Shown here one piece after another: positions 1 through 11,399 of a DNA stretch of 64,000 nucleotides. The stretch comes from Viscum album (taxonomy: Eukaryota; Streptophyta; Magnoliopsida; Santalales; Viscaceae). Positions within the stretch are counted from its first letter, which is position 1; the number at the start of each line of letters is the position of its first letter. Under the pieces are notes generated by a model. It was given only the letters and a program-made list of their open reading frames with translations. It had not been told where the DNA came from and searched no databases. A program made the translations under genes and the position numbers. The DNA lies in NCBI GenBank assembly GCA_963277665.1, contig OY728160.1, positions 49,584,605 to 49,648,604 of the forward strand, read 5' to 3'.

Positions 1-987
1 AAGGTTCTGAAAAGTGGAGGGTGAACGGAAAACATATTTATGAACAACTTTGAAGAAGGGTTATACATATGAAACCGCCATTTAATGGGTCAGGAATGCG
101 AAAACATTTGGTGTACATATTTCTGCCTATAAAAGGAGGCCCTCACCTCCTTCCCAAATCATCCCATTCTCCATCCACTCCATCAAGGCACCAAGGAGGA
201 TACCTCCACCAAGGGAGGCCGGATTCAACTCTTACACATTTTGTTTTAATTTATTTATTTTTTTTATATTTCAATTGTAACTTAGATTTCAAATAAATTC
301 ATGCACTGTTTTATTTATTGTATCCACCCATCAACCCTGTTTTCTTTCTCTCATCTTATCATTTTGAACTATAATACTCTTGATTATGAGTAACTAATCC
401 GAGTAATATCCTGAGGTATTAATCAGGTTATTGAAGCCAAGAAAATGTTTTTAATATTCGTTGTGTTAATTCTAAGGATAATTCATAGTGGGTGTAATTC
501 TCATTATGGGTTTTAAAAGTTTAACTTCTTAATCTACAACCATTTTCCACGATTGAGGAGGTGGATGGAGGGTGTTCTTGGAAGTTGCTAAGTATTCTTT
601 TCATTCATAACCAGGGTAGAATATGGTTTGCACACATACAATGGAGTTTATTCACTAAGAATATTTTAAGTTGGTCAATGAAGGTTCTCTCTGATAGATC
701 TCTTGGGAGAACTTTCTTTCTTCTCTAATTCCATTTTGTTTACCATTTCATGGTAATTTAGCATTTAATTGTATTTTCTTGTGATTTATGAATTTGATTT
801 ATTATATTAATTTACATTTATTTAATAAAATATAAAACAACAAAAATAAGTAATTTAGGTGAATCATATTAAGTATTTGAACGAACTGAGAAAGCTCCTT
901 AGGTGAGACGACCCTGGTCAGCCACTGTGCTACACTAGGAAAACATAAAAATATACTTTTTCCATGCCCTACGACAGGCGTGTGTCA
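1..987 (+). repeat. 5' LTR of element A (3' part only)
   Basis: This aligns along its length with about 4661-5655, including the TATA region, the GGAGG-CCTCC dyad and the terminal AGGCGTGTGTCA, which matches AGGCGTGCATCA of the right copy. The missing 5' part, about 690 bp judged from the right copy, lies upstream of the window. Confidence 0.8.
128..134 (+). promoter_or_regulatory. TATA box in element A 5' LTR
   Basis: TATAAAAGG is followed by a GGAGG...CCTCC dyad and a C-rich downstream stretch. The same arrangement occurs at 4789-4795 in the other LTR, which supports it as the U3 promoter of the element. Confidence 0.6.
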
Positions 988-990
988 AAA

Positions 991-1009
991 ATAGCATCGT
1001 TGTCGGGAT
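991..1009 (+). other. Primer binding site, tRNA-Asp type
   Basis: Three bases after the LTR end comes ATAGCATCGTTGTCGGGAT. It differs at several bases from the TGGCGCCGTTGCCGGGGA primer site used by Tat/Athila-type plant elements. Most differences are C to T or G to A, as expected from deamination of methylated cytosine. Confidence 0.6.
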
Positions 1010-1260
1010 CTAATCGGTTGTTTACATTAATTTTTCTTCTTTCAAATTTTAGATAGTTTTCATTATTTTAAAATAAAACAAAAAATATTTCCATGATGTA
1101 TTCAAATTCATGTTATTATACATGGGATAATTACTCGTAGGTTAAATATCAAGAACAAGAAGTGGATTATAGATATCAAAATTCCCTGGTGGATAGGATC
1201 AGCAATACTCTGGATGAATTGGGAGGAAAAATGCAAATAGTGTTTGACTATGTTTGAGCA

Positions 1261-2086
1261 CAAAGTGACAAACCCGATATAGAACCAGAACAAGAGCCTG
1301 AGCATGTTGTGGAAGAAATTTCCCCAATAGTTTTTGATGTTGGAGAACTAGAGGAGGTAAATGTTGAGGAACCTAAAGATTCTTTTGTCCTCGCTCTACC
1401 ATTTATTGTGTAGATAGATGAAAAGGTCTTACTTTCTGAGCTACATGGGGGATATCAACAAGAACTGGATGAATTTTGTAATGAATGTGAGCAACTACTT
1501 GATCTTCCCAAGCCTTGCAAAGAAGAAGAGCCAGTATCACTGAAGGAAGAAACCACCCGAGTGTTTGAATTTGAAGTTAAATGGAGGAGATTGACTACCT
1601 ATCTCCATCCAATGATTATCGACTCCAATAGGATCTTTCAATTGAATATGATATTAATGTCGAAAAAATCATGGAGATGATACATTTTTAAACACAAATT
1701 ATTTAAATTTTGTTGAATCTAATTTGTGTATCTCTAATAATTCTATTGAATTTTTAAATTCATCAAACTCATGCTACACCTTAGAAGATGATGTGAAAAA
1801 TGAAGCACCTATTGAGGAACTTTTGGAGCTCCCTGAAGTCCTTGAATATCTACTAGAGGAGCCCCATCATGAATAGATACAAGTTTCTAGGCCTGAAGAA
1901 AATAGACAAGAGGATGAATCCTCCTTAAAGAAAGAGTTGAAAGAGAAGATATTTGCACAAGTACCAACAAATAAGGAGGAGGCTCCCTACTTCATCCAAC
2001 CCCCTCCATGAAATTTGTACCAAATTGTGATGTGGGAGGATCTGGTATACTCTGTCCATGGAGTCCTCCTCAATAAGGACAAGTAA
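1261..2086 (+). pseudogene. Acidic ORF relic inside element A
   Basis: One frame runs from 1261 to about 1680 with a single internal TAG near 1411. A second frame, one frameshift away, runs from about 1710 to 2086 with further stops. Both read as strongly acidic protein rich in E, D, L and P, with runs such as DIEPEQEPEHVVEE and LLELPEVLEYLLEE. There is no zinc knuckle, protease or RT motif. The length and the long readable stretches indicate a formerly coding region of this non-autonomous element. I do not recognise the protein. It may be a family-specific accessory ORF or a remnant of a gag-like protein. Confidence 0.4.
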
Positions 2087-3960
2087 ATACAAGCTGGGAA
2101 GAGCCAAATGTGATGGTTTAAATAAAAGAAGATTCATCCACCAACAGATTATGGATAAAGCTCGTACTACCCTCTAGAGGTAGTAAAAGATGTTAGGGCC
2201 CACTTGGGGGATCATACCGAGATTTATCCTTTACTTTCATTATAGTAATTTAATTTTTAATATTAAGAATTTAGATTTCCAATTCAATATTAGGAATTAT
2301 TCTAGCATGTGGTCCCTCCCTCTTTTCATTAGGAGCTTAAATGAAATGATCCTTGTGATTAATGGAGTAATTTTTCTTTTATTGGATCATGAAGGCAGAA
2401 GGAAGCCTCAAGAATTGAAGGAATATGACCAAGTCTTTATTTCAAATGGGAGTTCACTTTTTATGATTATCATTTAAACTCCGTTAATTTTTTAGTCCAA
2501 AAAATATTTTGAGATTTAATGAATATTCGTATCAATTTTCACACTACAATTTATTTTGAAAGAGTTGAAATGATTTTTGAAATAATGAATTCTAAATGAT
2601 TGTTGGTATGAATTCGTCTTCATTGAAATGGATTTTTAAGCATTTTTATGAGTTTGACTAATTTTGAAAATCCATGCACATGAAACACCAACTCAAAATA
2701 TTTTCCAATCATGTGAGGTATTATAAGACACTTTTACATATTCTTCATAATACCCACACATTCTTAAGGGAAACTTAAATTTTGCGTGAGAACCAGAATT
2801 TGTGAATAATTCTCTTTTGAAGTTTTGGATTTCATGGAATGTATTTGAATGATTGAGGCATCTATTTGTCTGGCCATATTTTATCTTGATACCCACCATT
2901 ACATTAATCCTTCGTAACCCCTTAGATTCCATGCATTTCGTTATAGGTGTAAGCCACATTACAAGCCAATTTTTCCTTACCTACCAGCACTTTTAGTATT
3001 TTGCACGATTATTTCAAGTTTGAGTTTGGGGGAAGGGCCTTTCGTGTGCATTAATTGGGATTTGTATCATTTATTTGTGGTTCTAGATGTGTTTATATAA
3101 TTTGGGCAGTGGAAAATAAGAGAATTGGGCATGTGTCGTCATTTCATTGTGCTTTATTTGTTTCATCCATTTCTCATTCAAAAATATAAGAAAAGAAAAA
3201 ATGGAGATGAGCTTGAATTCCTCTTTTTAAATTCTTTTATGACTCACGTCCCTCTCAAAAATCAAGGTCATTAATTGTCATTCATTCATTGTATTCAATT
3301 TTAGGCTCATCCTCCACGAAAAAAAATAAAATAACGAAAATAAAGTTGTGCCTTTATGGAGCTTTGAAAAAAAGGATAAATTAGAAGATATCATTCATTA
3401 TAATCACTTCCTGACTCATATACCATGTCATAATAGGGGTGGTGTTGTTGTTCACATTTTCAAGTGGGATTGAGAGAGTAATCTCTTCTGTTTTCCCTTG
3501 ATTTAATCATGCATTATACTTAAAAGTCTAACATCCTATTTCTTGCCTAGAAATTTTTTCAATAATTTTCCCAACAAACCTAAGCCATAGAATAATTTGA
3601 ACCATTAATTAAATACCTCATTATTGAACTCATTTTCATGTTTCACACTGTGGAGAAATGATAGTTTTCACAATCCTATTGTGATACATGTGATTTCCAA
3701 GTATGATCATAACTCTAGAATAAATTTCTCTTGAGTGAAGAGTGACATAAAATTAAATGTGAGGTAGGTTGTGATTGGGCCATGGATTTATTTACAAGGT
3801 TGAACAAATTTGAATGATTGATATAAAAACGAGGGAGAATTTTTTTCATAGATGATATGGGATGGAATTCTACTTAGGATAAGATCATTGATATTTTCTC
3901 ATTTTTGATTGTTGTGTGGAAATTGATTTCGATGTAAGATGATTTCCCGAGAGTGAAATG
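2087..3960 (+). other. Rest of element A interior, no gene recognised
   Basis: This is AT-rich sequence with only short ORFs. GAGTTTGGGGGAAGGG near 3021 is purine-rich and could be a second, internal polypurine tract. No pol domain was found on either strand. Confidence 0.5.
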
Positions 3961-3976
3961 CTTAAGTGTGGGCGAG
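3961..3976 (+). other. Polypurine tract of element A
   Basis: CTTAAGTGTGGGCGAG lies directly before the TGATGAAG start of the 3' LTR, the position expected for the plus-strand primer. It is slightly pyrimidine-interrupted, so partly decayed. Confidence 0.5.
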
Positions 3977-4246
3977 TGATGAAGCTCACATTTTTATATA
4001 TTTTATACTATAAAATATTGTTTATTATCCCACCATAGTGTTATTGAATGGTTAATTGTCACGTTTTTAGGTTTTAGTGTTATTTTGAGCCTAAATGTGA
4101 AAAACACCTAATTTTGGATTTTAGAAAGATTTTTACATCAAGGGTATTTTAGTCATTTCATGAAAAATATTTTTCCAAATTCTATGATTAGCTTTTTTTG
4201 GAATTTTGATTTTATTTCCTTCATCCTTGGCTTCTAGACCAGGACA

Positions 4247-4483
4247 TGATTCAGCCATATAAAGGGCCTAAAAATTCATTGAAGTTGGGCATTTTTTTAG
4301 GAAGACAGCCTGGACCCCACCACTGTAACAGAACTCAAAATCTTCTTAAACACATCCAAATGAGGTGATTCGGTCATATAAAGGGCCTCAAAATTCATTG
4401 AAGTTGGACATTTTTTCAAGCAGACAACCTGGACCCCACCACTGTAACGGAACCCAAACTCTGCTTAACACATCCAAATGAGG
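4247..4483 (+). repeat. Tandem duplication in U3 of element A LTR (2 x about 118 bp)
   Basis: Two adjacent units, 4247-4365 and 4366-4483, each start TGATTC. They share CATATAAAGGGCCT, AATTCATTGAAGTTGG and CTGGACCCCACCACTGTAAC. They lie upstream of the TATA box at 4789, a usual place for LTR enhancer duplications. Confidence 0.75.
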
Positions 4484-4788
4484 TGATTCTACCTGGGATA
4501 TAACTAGGATAGATAGGACCATATCTACAACAAATTAGGGGATGTTTTGAACTCATTATGGTAGCCATTGAATGACATACTTTTGGAGGAACCATCCTAG
4601 AATCTTCATCAAGAAACAGAAACCGCCATTGAAAAATTCATAACTCCTTCATCTGAAGCCAAAGGCGCTGAAATGTGGAGGTTGAACGGCCAAAATATTT
4701 ATGAACAACTTTATGGAAGGATTCTATACATGAAACTGCAATTTAATGGGTCAATAACATGAAAAATTTCAGAGTACAGATTTCTCCC

Positions 4789-4795
4789 TATAAAA
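4789..4795 (+). promoter_or_regulatory. TATA box in element A 3' LTR
   Basis: TATAAAAGG is followed by the GGAGG...CCTCC dyad, identical in arrangement to the copy at 128-134. Confidence 0.6.
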
Positions 4796-5655
4796 GGAGG
4801 CCCTCACCTCCTTCCCAAATCATCCCATTCTCCATCCATTTCTTCAAGGCACCAAGGAGGAGATCTCCACCGAGGGAGGCTGGCTGCAACTCTTCCACAT
4901 TTCTTTTTAATTTATTTTTTTTCTTTATTTTTTTAGTTTTCAATTGTAATTCATATTTCATATAAATTGATGCACTTTTTTATTATTGTGCCCACCCATC
5001 CACCCTCTTTTCTTCCTCTCATCTTACCATTGTGAACTATAATACTCATGTTCATGAGTAACTAATATAAGGAATATACTAAGGAAGTAATCCTGTTCTT
5101 GAACCCAAGACCATTTTTTAATATTCTTTGAGTTAATTATAAGGATAATTTATAGTGTGTGTAATCCTCATTGTGGTTTTCTAAAGTTTAACTTCTTAAT
5201 CTACAATGATTTTCCCTCAATTGAGGAGGTTGATAGAGGGTGTGCTTGGAGATCACTATGTATTATTTTCATTCATAACTTGTGTAGACTAAGGTGTGCA
5301 CACATATGATGGAGTGTGTTCACTAAGAATATTTTATTCTTGTCAATGAAGGTGCTCCCTGAAAGTTCTCTCGGGAGAACTTCCTTTCTTCTGTAATTCC
5401 ATTCTGTTTAGCATTGCATTGTAATTTATAATTTAATTATAGTTTCATCTGATTTATGAATTTGATAGATTATATTAAATTACATATATTTAATAAAATA
5501 TAAAACAACAAAAAGAATTAATTTAGGTGAATTAGATTATGTGGGTGAACGAATAGTGAAAGCTCCTCAAGTGAGATGACCCTAGTCAGCCATTGTGCTG
5601 CACTAGGAAAACATAAAAATGTGTTTTTTTCATGTTCTATGATAGGCGTGCATCA

Positions 5656-6180
5656 CCAAACATGAAATAAAGATAAACTTCTGTTTGGGACCAAAACAAG
5701 GATTTGGGAAACAATATGTATCTCATTGAGAATAATAAACAAGCCTCATGTAGTTATTGAAATGATGGCATGGTAGGAGACCGACACCGGTGATGGTGTT
5801 CCTCTCGGACGAGGTCCACAAGAGTGTATAGTTTTATGTCATGTAAATGACAACAACCGTCTAGTTTAACATCATGAAGTGAATAATCATGAAATCCCCA
5901 TTATCTCCCTATATTTAGGATGATAATGGGTTTATTTGAATCTTTCACACCCTATTTTTTGGGAGGAAACCTTTTTCAGAATTCCTAAGCCCATGTGATC
6001 TATGGTTGATGTGAGAAACAAGAAATGAAAAGGACCCCTCTTATGATTCAGAGGCATAGATAATAGGATGGGAGTATTTTATGTCATTTTGTGCCTAATC
6101 CAAGACATATAAGATCATGGTGTCCCTATGTATCCCATAAGGATGGGAATCTAGCTGTACGTAGTCCTAGAGAGATTTTG
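5656..6180. other. No gene seen
   Basis: Flank of element A. It contains the first copies of the AGTTTAACATCATG motif (near 5857) that recur downstream. No coding signal was found. Confidence 0.4.
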
Positions 6181-6895
6181 CAGTTTAACATTTTGGGGAG
6201 AGGACTTATACACACAATTTATTGTCATGTGCATGATATTCCATGCAGTTTAACATCATATAGTAAGGGCGTTGCACCATTGTTTAACATAATGTTATGG
6301 GGACATGTGAAACCATTTTAGGGTCATGTGGCTTAGACCATAAGATAGAGCTCTTAATGTAGAGTTGCACAGTGCTGTGTCATGGAGAAACACAATGTGA
6401 ATTTGGACCAAAAAGGTCTCGTCCACACCACAAAAACTTACAAGAAAAATTAGGTTGAAGGGCCAAAAAATGGTTATGTCTATGCCTCAGCCTGAAGACG
6501 AAATTCTTGGGTGTCTCTACATATCCTGTGATGACAGGAATCAAGACAGACGTAGTTCTGGGAAAGGAAATACCCTACATAGGTCTATCTTGTACATAGA
6601 GGTGTTCATTATCTCTTGTTGATAGTTGAAATTGGGCCTAGGATTGGAGATCCATCAGTCACTATGTATCTAGTATAGATAGGAATCAAGATACATGTAG
6701 TTCATAAAGGACCGTGAATTTTAACATCGTGTGGTAAGGACATACTCTCATGCAGTTTAACATCATGCGGTAAGGACATATTGCCTTGAAAATTAACATC
6801 ATGTTGTAAGGAAGAGACATTTTGTGAAGATTAATGTCCTGCAGCAAAGACATCATCTCCATATAGTTTAGCATCATGTGGTCAGGATGTAGGTT
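6181..6895. repeat. Degenerate short-period repeats with GTTTAACATCATG core
   Basis: The core GTTTAACATCATGYGGTAAGGACAT recurs in degenerate form near 6184, 6246, 6278, 6718, 6758, 6793, 6825 and 6868. In 6700-6895 the spacing is about 35-45 bp. Related units occur near 5857 and 10080. This looks like an old tandem array that has been interrupted and mutated. It matches no repeat family I know. Confidence 0.55.
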
Positions 6896-6969
6896 ATGTA
6901 ACCTATCAGGAGAATAGCTCATGCGAAGAAGGTTGGACAAATCTTATAAATATTGCATGAGTCACAAGA

Positions 6970-9120
6970 TCCTTCAATTCTATCAAACCTATGGATACCT
7001 ATTCCTCTAGATATTCTTTAAAGAAAAATAAGTTTTTCATCATGTTCCTAAGATTTCTATGGTATGTGAAATAGTCATCATGTCCTACTAGCCCTTCCTG
7101 ATGTGGTTTCCTCATTATTGGGAGTTCTATCAAGCTCCTTTCAATGGAACAGTCAAAATTTTTAGAGACATGATTTGTTTGTAAAGAATAGTCATTGTTA
7201 AATATTCCATCAAGAGATAGTCAATTCACCCTAGGATGAAGGTGACTTATGCCCATATGAATGATTGGTTCTACCTACATTGAGTGATCATATGGCTGAA
7301 GTGGGGTTTAGGATTTGGCAGTTCTAGTATCTCCATGTACATCTCTTCTTGAAGCCAGTGATTGAAGGAAAATCAATCTTCCATCATGTGCCCAAGATGT
7401 CGAAGGTAAGGGAATCATTTTTCATGGACTACCAAACCTGCCTCATTTTTTTTATCACTATTGGGAGTCTCATAAAACTATTCTCCATGGAATAGTTAAT
7501 ATACCTAGGAACATGTTTTTCTTGGATCAAATATACATTTTTCTTCCTTTAATATAGAGAGGGTGAATATATTTCTTCCCCTGGATGCCGCATGTGACAC
7601 CATTGGTGTGCATGTATTGCTGGGTCTAGAGTCTGGGGTACAGAGTATCGGCCTCTATTTAGCCAGGGGATGGATCTGGAAATTTGTGGGTGTCAGATGA
7701 TGTAGATTCTTCCTGTTTATTTAAAGGCCCCGATTCTCCAAGAGGTTTTATGGAGACACCTGAGGTCATATTTTTTCTTGAATATCCCCGATGTGGCAGG
7801 GTAAAAATATGGAAATTACCCCATCACCACGATCTAGGGGGATGTGGAATAGTGTTTGGATTCCACCTGATGAGGGGATGAAAAATATGAAAATTCTGCC
7901 AACCATGTTGTCTGGGGGCTTCACTACAAGGATGACTTCTATATGCAGTCATAGTCTCATCATCCTTGAGTAGAGATCTTAGGAGTATTCTCCCAATTTT
8001 ATCTTAGAGATCTCTATTCTCTTGTTGGAGTTGAGAAATTTGTTCTTCTGCAAAGAAAACCTCATCATCCTCAAGGGGATGACTATGGGGATCTAGGAAA
8101 ATACCCCTTACAATATCAGGGACATGGTGAGTAGATGATGATGGGGGTTCCTATGTTGATCCTAGAGACTAAATCCACTACAACCATTGACCATACGATC
8201 TATTATCCTGACCCTTTGGGATTTCCGTATGTTTGGAAACACCTTCTTCAGATTCTTGGTAGATAAAATCGAACCTTTCCACTATTGTTTCAGTTGTAGG
8301 AGGTAGGCAAGACTGATATGACCCAGATGAATGTAGGAGGGTATTCTTGTACCCTTTAAGAGAATGCTCACACATGTCTAGTGGTGATTCTCAATATCAT
8401 ACTGATATCATATTAAGAAAAACATAACTAGGATGGGGCTCCCCATAAATGGAGTATCTCATTTTATAGGTCGATGCCCAATATTTCGTTTGAGGTTTTG
8501 ATGCCCATGATATATTTTTAGGGGTCAGTTTCCATCATGAATATGATCCCAGGGTAATTTTTTTAAAAAATTCTCCCAACCCTATGGGCTGGGGTGCTCG
8601 CTGGGATTCTTCAGTCACTGAGGCTAGTTGAGGTGAAGTCAGTGGCTCCTAACTGGTGTGATCCATGATTGATCAGGGTACACAGTTGAGACACACTTGT
8701 AAACCTTAGTCAGATTGGAAGTAGAATGGATATGAGCTTTCTCTAGACCTTCATTTCCTAGATACCACAGGTGGGCTCTCTTTCTGTGTTCACCTCCTTG
8801 GATAATCAATGTAGGCCTTACATCATTTATATATCTTTGTGGTATTATGACTTCACATTTGTGGTGATGATCATAATGGATGGGATCTCTCCCAAGAAGC
8901 ACCTTGGGGATTGATTTGTCACCTTGACCAATCTCATCTGCCTCCCTAGCATAGGGAAGTTGTATGTTGATTCCTTATTGTTATAGGTTCCCAATGCAGT
9001 TGAATGTGGTGATAAGGTCAACTTCTTCTTTTGTGGCATGTTGTGGGAAGAACAGACAGTGAGAATCCATCCTCAAAAAGATTTCATAATCAGGTTCCAG
9101 AGCCTTTGTAGATCTTTTGA
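6970..9120 (-). pseudogene. Decayed polyprotein-like coding relic, family unknown
   Basis: Read on the minus strand from about 9120 downwards, long stretches stay open in slowly shifting frames. 9120-8640 gives an N-terminal block containing LLGRDPIHYDHHHKC and GGEHRKRAHLWYLGNEGLEKA. 8375-8180 gives a block with TTETIVERFDFIYQESEEG. About 8080-7960 gives an acidic, probably coiled-coil block ending ISQLQQENRDL. Short open pieces continue to about 6970. Amino acid composition is protein-like and unlike the flanks. I see no RT, protease, integrase or zinc-knuckle signature, so neither a retrotransposon nor an endogenous pararetrovirus can be claimed. It could also be an old host gene copy. Several frameshifts and stops make it non-functional. 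Confidence 0.35.
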
Positions 9121-11050
9121 TGGAGAATTATCATCCAAGGACGTACAAAAAACAATGACAAAGATGGTGTGTTGGTTAAAGTGCACGTCGGGGCCTTAAT
9201 ATCACGGTACCTTTACAACAATATTATAATCCATTGGCACATTCGATAACTTCATTTTTATTTCACTGAATCTAGATAAGTCTTAGAAAAAAGATAGGAC
9301 ACCTTATCAGTGAAACATCATATATAAGAGTACATGATCAATAAATAACTACCAAAGTTAAAGGATAAAGAGGGGATACCTTATTTTTACATGATTTTCA
9401 ATGTGGCTAAAATAACATTTCTGGTTTAATGTATTTATTTATGACAGGAACAACGTAAACTGGATCAACGAGCATTAGGGATACCTATGATTTTTTTCCA
9501 TTGAAAGGGATGATGCGGCTAAAGGATTCATGGCGGGTTCACCTTTTTGGTTTCATCTGGTTTTATGGTTTGGAATGGGTTTCTCTCATCACGTTACCAA
9601 TTTCACTTTTCTTTGAAACTCCCATTGTTTTGCGGCCACCAAGAATATTAGGCCCAGCAACCCTTGGGGACATTCATTGGTCGACAGTATTGAATGTTGG
9701 GATCATCTCACCCTTTTGGGTGGAATTTTTGCCAACTCTAGGAATCTCTTATATAATTACGACTCATTCAATAAATCATACCTAGAATCTGATATGGGGC
9801 TAGTCACCCATGTGTTAGTGAAATGATTTTGAACATGTATTGATAGGGATTATCATGTTCACATCATGCGTTCAATGTCACTCTCTTATTTAATTATAAT
9901 GCTTTGGACTATGGCCATGCTTAATCACTCTGGAGTTTATTGTTGTCCAAGGGGATGGTTGGTGTCTTGGAGATGGGATTAAACCCCATTGATGTGACCT
10001 ACATGTTTTGTGATAATTGGAATCAAAAACCACGTAGTTCATTTGTCGTAGTTTAAGGTCCTATGACTGAACCCATCCATGTAGTTTAATGTCATACGAT
10101 AATGATGTAAATATCGGGCTCAGATCATCGTGAGGTGTCTTACGTATCTTACATATACAGTAATCCAAGTCCACATAATTCTCATAGTGGGCATCTATCT
10201 CATTATTAGTATGAAAATAGATACCCTTGGTGGGACATATTCACATAAGACTTCACTGGACTACATAATTGGGGATATGGACCATTGAGAAAAGGTGGGA
10301 TATAATCAGGCTTATATCCTAGTGGTGAAGATCCCATGTTGGGGGGATTCTCATAATGTTGTTAGTATAATAACTAGGAACTTATAATCCCACTTGATCT
10401 GTTCATAGTGTTAGAAATAAGAGATATTAGTATATTGGACATGTGGCATGAGAGTATATCTACACAGGGTTTACACATTAAAGTTTTCCTTTGAGCGGAA
10501 TGCATACGCATCTCATGGAAGATATGGTATCGAGATCGATCCTAAATATGGATTACCATGTATCACAAATATAAAGGGAATCATAGTTCTCATAGTTCAT
10601 GTCATATCGAATCCACTGATGGATTCAAGGTTCATGGGGGCATGATCAGGACTTATACTTAGAACGATGCATGTGCATGAGTCCTCTTCTCTTCCACCGA
10701 TGGATGAAAAAAAGTAGTAGACTTATTGAAGGATTTAATCCCATAATCTATGAACAATCAAAAAAGAAAGGGAATTACACTGAAGTCAATTCCCATTAGA
10801 TCTTGGGCATTAATAAGTCTTCAAATATGTCTCGAATATGGTGGGAATCAGAGTCTGCATAGTTCATATGTACCTTAAACTACTAATAGGATAAGGTAAG
10901 TGATCATGCATGGAAACATCAAGGATTTCCCTAGGATTATAGGGGATTATACCAAAATGGATTCCCCATTAGTGGGGAAATATTATATTATGTTGATGGT
11001 CATGGCTTACAATTTGAGGTTGCCTGTGATTGATGAACTCATATCATATC
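9121..11050. other. No gene seen
   Basis: Moderately AT-rich sequence with scattered copies of the GTAGTTTAA.GTCAT-type unit (near 10020 and 10080). The short ORFs here show no domain or codon signal. Confidence 0.4.
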
Positions 11051-11052
11051 AC

Positions 11053-11310
11053 TGGTTGGGGCTTATAGTCAGAGGCTGTGCAGTTGGTATAATTTCATTT
11101 TTCAGAGCATACACTCTGAGGATTCCCTTTTTTGGTTCACTCATTCCATGATACTGGTCAGTTCTTACACTCTAGGTATGCCCAATTGGTATGTTCATAT
11201 CATATATCTAGTTAAGGATTACACTCTAAGACTGCCAGATTGGTGTTCTCATTGGTTAGGGATTACACTTTGAGGATTCTTGTGATTCGTTCACTCATTC
11301 TCTATCAACT
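11053..11310 (+). repeat. Five-unit degenerate tandem repeat, period about 45-57 bp
   Basis: Units start near 11053, 11101, 11156, 11209 and 11252. Each carries a version of GGATTACACTCTGAGGATT followed by TTGGTTCACTCAT. Similarity falls off outside these positions. Confidence 0.6.
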
Positions 11311-11399
11311 GGTGGATTAAAGAGAGGTATGTCTGAGATCATGAAATTAATGGGGTTTAATTAATGCATGATCCAGGTTCATTAGGGAGACATCCTTCA

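Larger units (their letters stand above)
1..5655 (+). mobile_element. Element A: non-autonomous Ty3/gypsy-like LTR element, 5' LTR truncated by window
   Basis: Positions 1-987 are a direct repeat of the last part of 3977-5655, so this is an LTR element whose 5' LTR begins outside the window. A tRNA-Asp-like primer site follows the left LTR, and a purine-rich stretch precedes the right LTR, which starts TGATGAAG and ends CA. The interior is about 3 kb, too short for gag-pol, and I see no reverse transcriptase or integrase motif. It holds only an acidic relic ORF. A non-autonomous (LARD-like) member of the Tat/Athila branch is the best reading. The branch is inferred from the primer site alone. 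Confidence 0.75.
3977..5655 (+). repeat. 3' LTR of element A (complete, about 1.68 kb)
   Basis: It begins TGATGAAG and ends GCATCA, giving canonical TG...CA ends. The portion after about 4661 aligns with window positions 1-987. It contains a TATA box at 4789 and a tandem duplication at 4247-4483. The 5' flank of the element is outside the window, so no target-site duplication can be tested; the bases after it are CCAAA. Confidence 0.75.

Noticed and set aside
9501..9785. Hydrophobic 94-codon ORF as a membrane protein
   Set aside because: AT-rich random translation gives hydrophobic runs; no homologous pattern, no neighbours and no second copy.
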